From Rhizobium sp. BT04 (lineage in GTDB: Bacteria > Pseudomonadota > Alphaproteobacteria > Rhizobiales > Rhizobiaceae): a stretch of DNA of 64,000 nucleotides. Under the pieces are notes generated by a model that saw only the letters and a list, made by a program, of their open reading frames with translations, was not told where the DNA came from and did no database searches. The DNA is taken from NCBI RefSeq assembly GCF_030053135.1, contig NZ_CP125653.1:248001-312000 (forward strand), given 5' to 3'. Positions 62,691-64,000 of this stretch are shown piece after piece (position 1 is the stretch's first letter; every line of letters starts with the position of its first letter). Both the position numbers and the translations under genes were made by a program.

Positions 62691-63968
62691 TTAACCTCGA
62701 AACGTATAGTTGCTGATCGAGGCCGGTTTCATCTCGATGGAGAAGCCCGGCAGGGTCGGCGGCATATAGGCGGCGTTCTCGATCCGGCAGGGGTCGAGGA
62801 AGTGTTCGTGCAGATGATCGACATATTCGATGACGCGGCCGTCCTTGGTGCCCGACACCGCGACATAATCGATCATCGACAGATGCTGCACATATTCGCA
62901 GAGACCGACGCCGCCGGCATGCGGCCAGACCGGCAGGCCGAACTTGGCGGCGATCAGCAGCACGGAGAGAACCTCGTTCAGCCCGCCCATGCGGCAGGAA
63001 TCGATCTGCACGATGTCGATCGCGCCCTCGGCGATGAACTGCTTGAACATGATGCGGTTCTGGCACATCTCGCCGGTCGCGACCTTCACGGGCGCGATTG
63101 CCTGGCGGATCTTGCGGTGGCCGGCGACGTCGTCGGGGCTGGTGGGTTCCTCGATGAAGAAGGGCTTGGCGAAGGAGAGCGCCTTGATCCAGTCGATCGC
63201 CTGGCCGACATCCCAGACCTGATTGGCGTCGATCATCAGGTAACGATCGGGACCGATCACCTCGCGGGCGATCCGGAGACGCCGGATATCATCTTCCAGA
63301 TCGCGGCCGACCTTCATCTTGATATGGTCGAAGCCGGCGTCGATCGCCTCCTGGCAGAGGCGGCGCAGTTTCTCGTCCTCATAACCCAGCCAGCCGGCCG
63401 AGGTCGTGTAGCAGGCATAACCCTCCTTTTCGAGGATGGCAATGCGTTCCGCCTTGCCCGCCTCGGCACGTTTGAGGATCTCGATCGCCTCGTCGCGGGT
63501 CAGGACGTCGGTGAGATAGCGGTAATCGACGATGTCGGCGATCTCTTCTGGCGACATCTCGGCGACGAGCCGCCAGACCGGCTTGCCGGCCTGCTTGGCC
63601 AAGAGATCCCAGACGGCATTGACGACCGCGCCGGTCGCCAGATGAATGGCGCCCTTGTCCGGGCCGATCCAGCGCAGCTGGCTATCGCTGGTCAGATGCC
63701 GCCAGAACCTGCCGGGATGGGCAAGAACCTCGGCGAGGTCGGCGCCGACGATGAGGTGGCGCATCGCTTCGATCGCCATGCAGCAAATGTCGTTGCCGCG
63801 GCCGATGGTGAAGGTCAGGCCGTGGCCGGCTAGATCAGGCGCGTCGGTATCGAGAATGACATAGGCGGCCGAATAATCCGGATCGGGGTTCATCGCATCG
63901 GATCCATCCAGGCTTTGCGATGTCGGAAAGCGGAGATCGAAGACGCGAAGGTCGGTGATGCGGGTCAT
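62691..63968 (-). CDS. L-fuconate dehydratase (enolase superfamily)
   Basis: The 425-residue protein belongs to the mandelate racemase/enolase superfamily with IKMKVGRD (catalytic Lys), metal ligands in MIDANQVWD, FIEEPTSPDD and TGEMCQNR, and the His in VWPHAGGVG. The subfamily text (DYVAVSGTKDGRVIEYVDHL) matches L-fuconate dehydratase/ENOSF1-like enzymes. It removes water from L-fuconate in fucose catabolism. Confidence 0.9.
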   Translation of the reverse strand: MTRITDLRVFDLRFPTSQSLDGSDAMNPDPDYSAAYVILDTDAPDLAGHGLTFTIGRGNDICCMAIEAMRHLIVGADLAEVLAHPGRFWRHLTSDSQLRWIGPDKGAIHLATGAVVNAVWDLLAKQAGKPVWRLVAEMSPEEIADIVDYRYLTDVLTRDEAIEILKRAEAGKAERIAILEKEGYACYTTSAGWLGYEDEKLRRLCQEAIDAGFDHIKMKVGRDLEDDIRRLRIAREVIGPDRYLMIDANQVWDVGQAIDWIKALSFAKPFFIEEPTSPDDVAGHRKIRQAIAPVKVATGEMCQNRIMFKQFIAEGAIDIVQIDSCRMGGLNEVLSVLLIAAKFGLPVWPHAGGVGLCEYVQHLSMIDYVAVSGTKDGRVIEYVDHLHEHFLDPCRIENAAYMPPTLPGFSIEMKPASISNYTFRG

Positions 63969-64000
63969 GATTGTTCCTCCCGATTATAATTGTATAGGCC

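Overview
The window looks like a chromosome or large-plasmid segment of a Rhizobium-type alphaproteobacterium. Support is indirect: high GC and strong third-position GC in most genes, a DUF982 protein (a family I know mainly from Rhizobiales), a Tad/Flp pilus cluster, and alphaproteobacterial-style LysR, SerA, DMT and L-fuconate dehydratase genes. There is no rRNA or intact tRNA gene to fix the genus.

Layout. (1) 229-12875 is a visibly more A/T-rich accessory island that resembles a specialised-metabolite cluster. It encodes three family 2-like glycosyltransferases, two SET-like sugar-efflux MFS pumps, a minimal P450-like protein, a HAD phosphatase, a histidine phosphatase, a P-loop kinase, a nucleotidyltransferase and a zinc-ribbon protein leftward, and a Gfo/Idh/MocA dehydrogenase, a DegT-type aminotransferase and a NUDIX hydrolase rightward. 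An amino-sugar-containing exported product is my inference. (2) 12977-18730 is an RNA-repair locus: rtcR (leftward) diverges from rsr (Ro60/TROVE), then five tandem Y-RNA-like units, then rtcB, with a sigma-54 promoter ahead of rsr. The Y-RNA units have closing stems that match pairwise over 7-12 bp. At least two carry a circularly permuted tRNA mimic. This is the most interesting feature of the window. (3) 18773-30878 is a Tad-like pilus or secretion cluster with two CpaF-type ATPases, two FHA-type domains and no recognisable secretin. (4) 31021-40856 holds ordinary metabolism and regulation genes, a truncated secreted-protein relic and a candidate small RNA. (5) 40964-45023 is an IS3 orfA relic followed by a 1280-residue SIR2-domain protein, probably an antiphage gene. 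(6) 45072-62467 is a block of eukaryote-like and envelope genes. One five-gene operon encodes an OmpA/DUF4384 protein, a caspase-like protein, a trypsin-caspase fusion, a serpin and a pseudokinase fused to a formylglycine-generating-enzyme-like domain. Nearby are a secreted NlpC/P60-like protein and a three-gene operon with a caspase-Sel1 protein, a Peptidase_S74-like lipoprotein and a membrane methyltransferase. (7) The right edge carries L-fuconate dehydratase.

How the parts work together. In the RNA-repair locus RtcR should sense damaged RNA and drive sigma-54 transcription of rsr, the Y-RNA array and rtcB. In the caspase block the trypsin-like zymogen and the serpin look like a matched protease and inhibitor in the periplasm. 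All functions are read from sequence motifs only; no database search was run.
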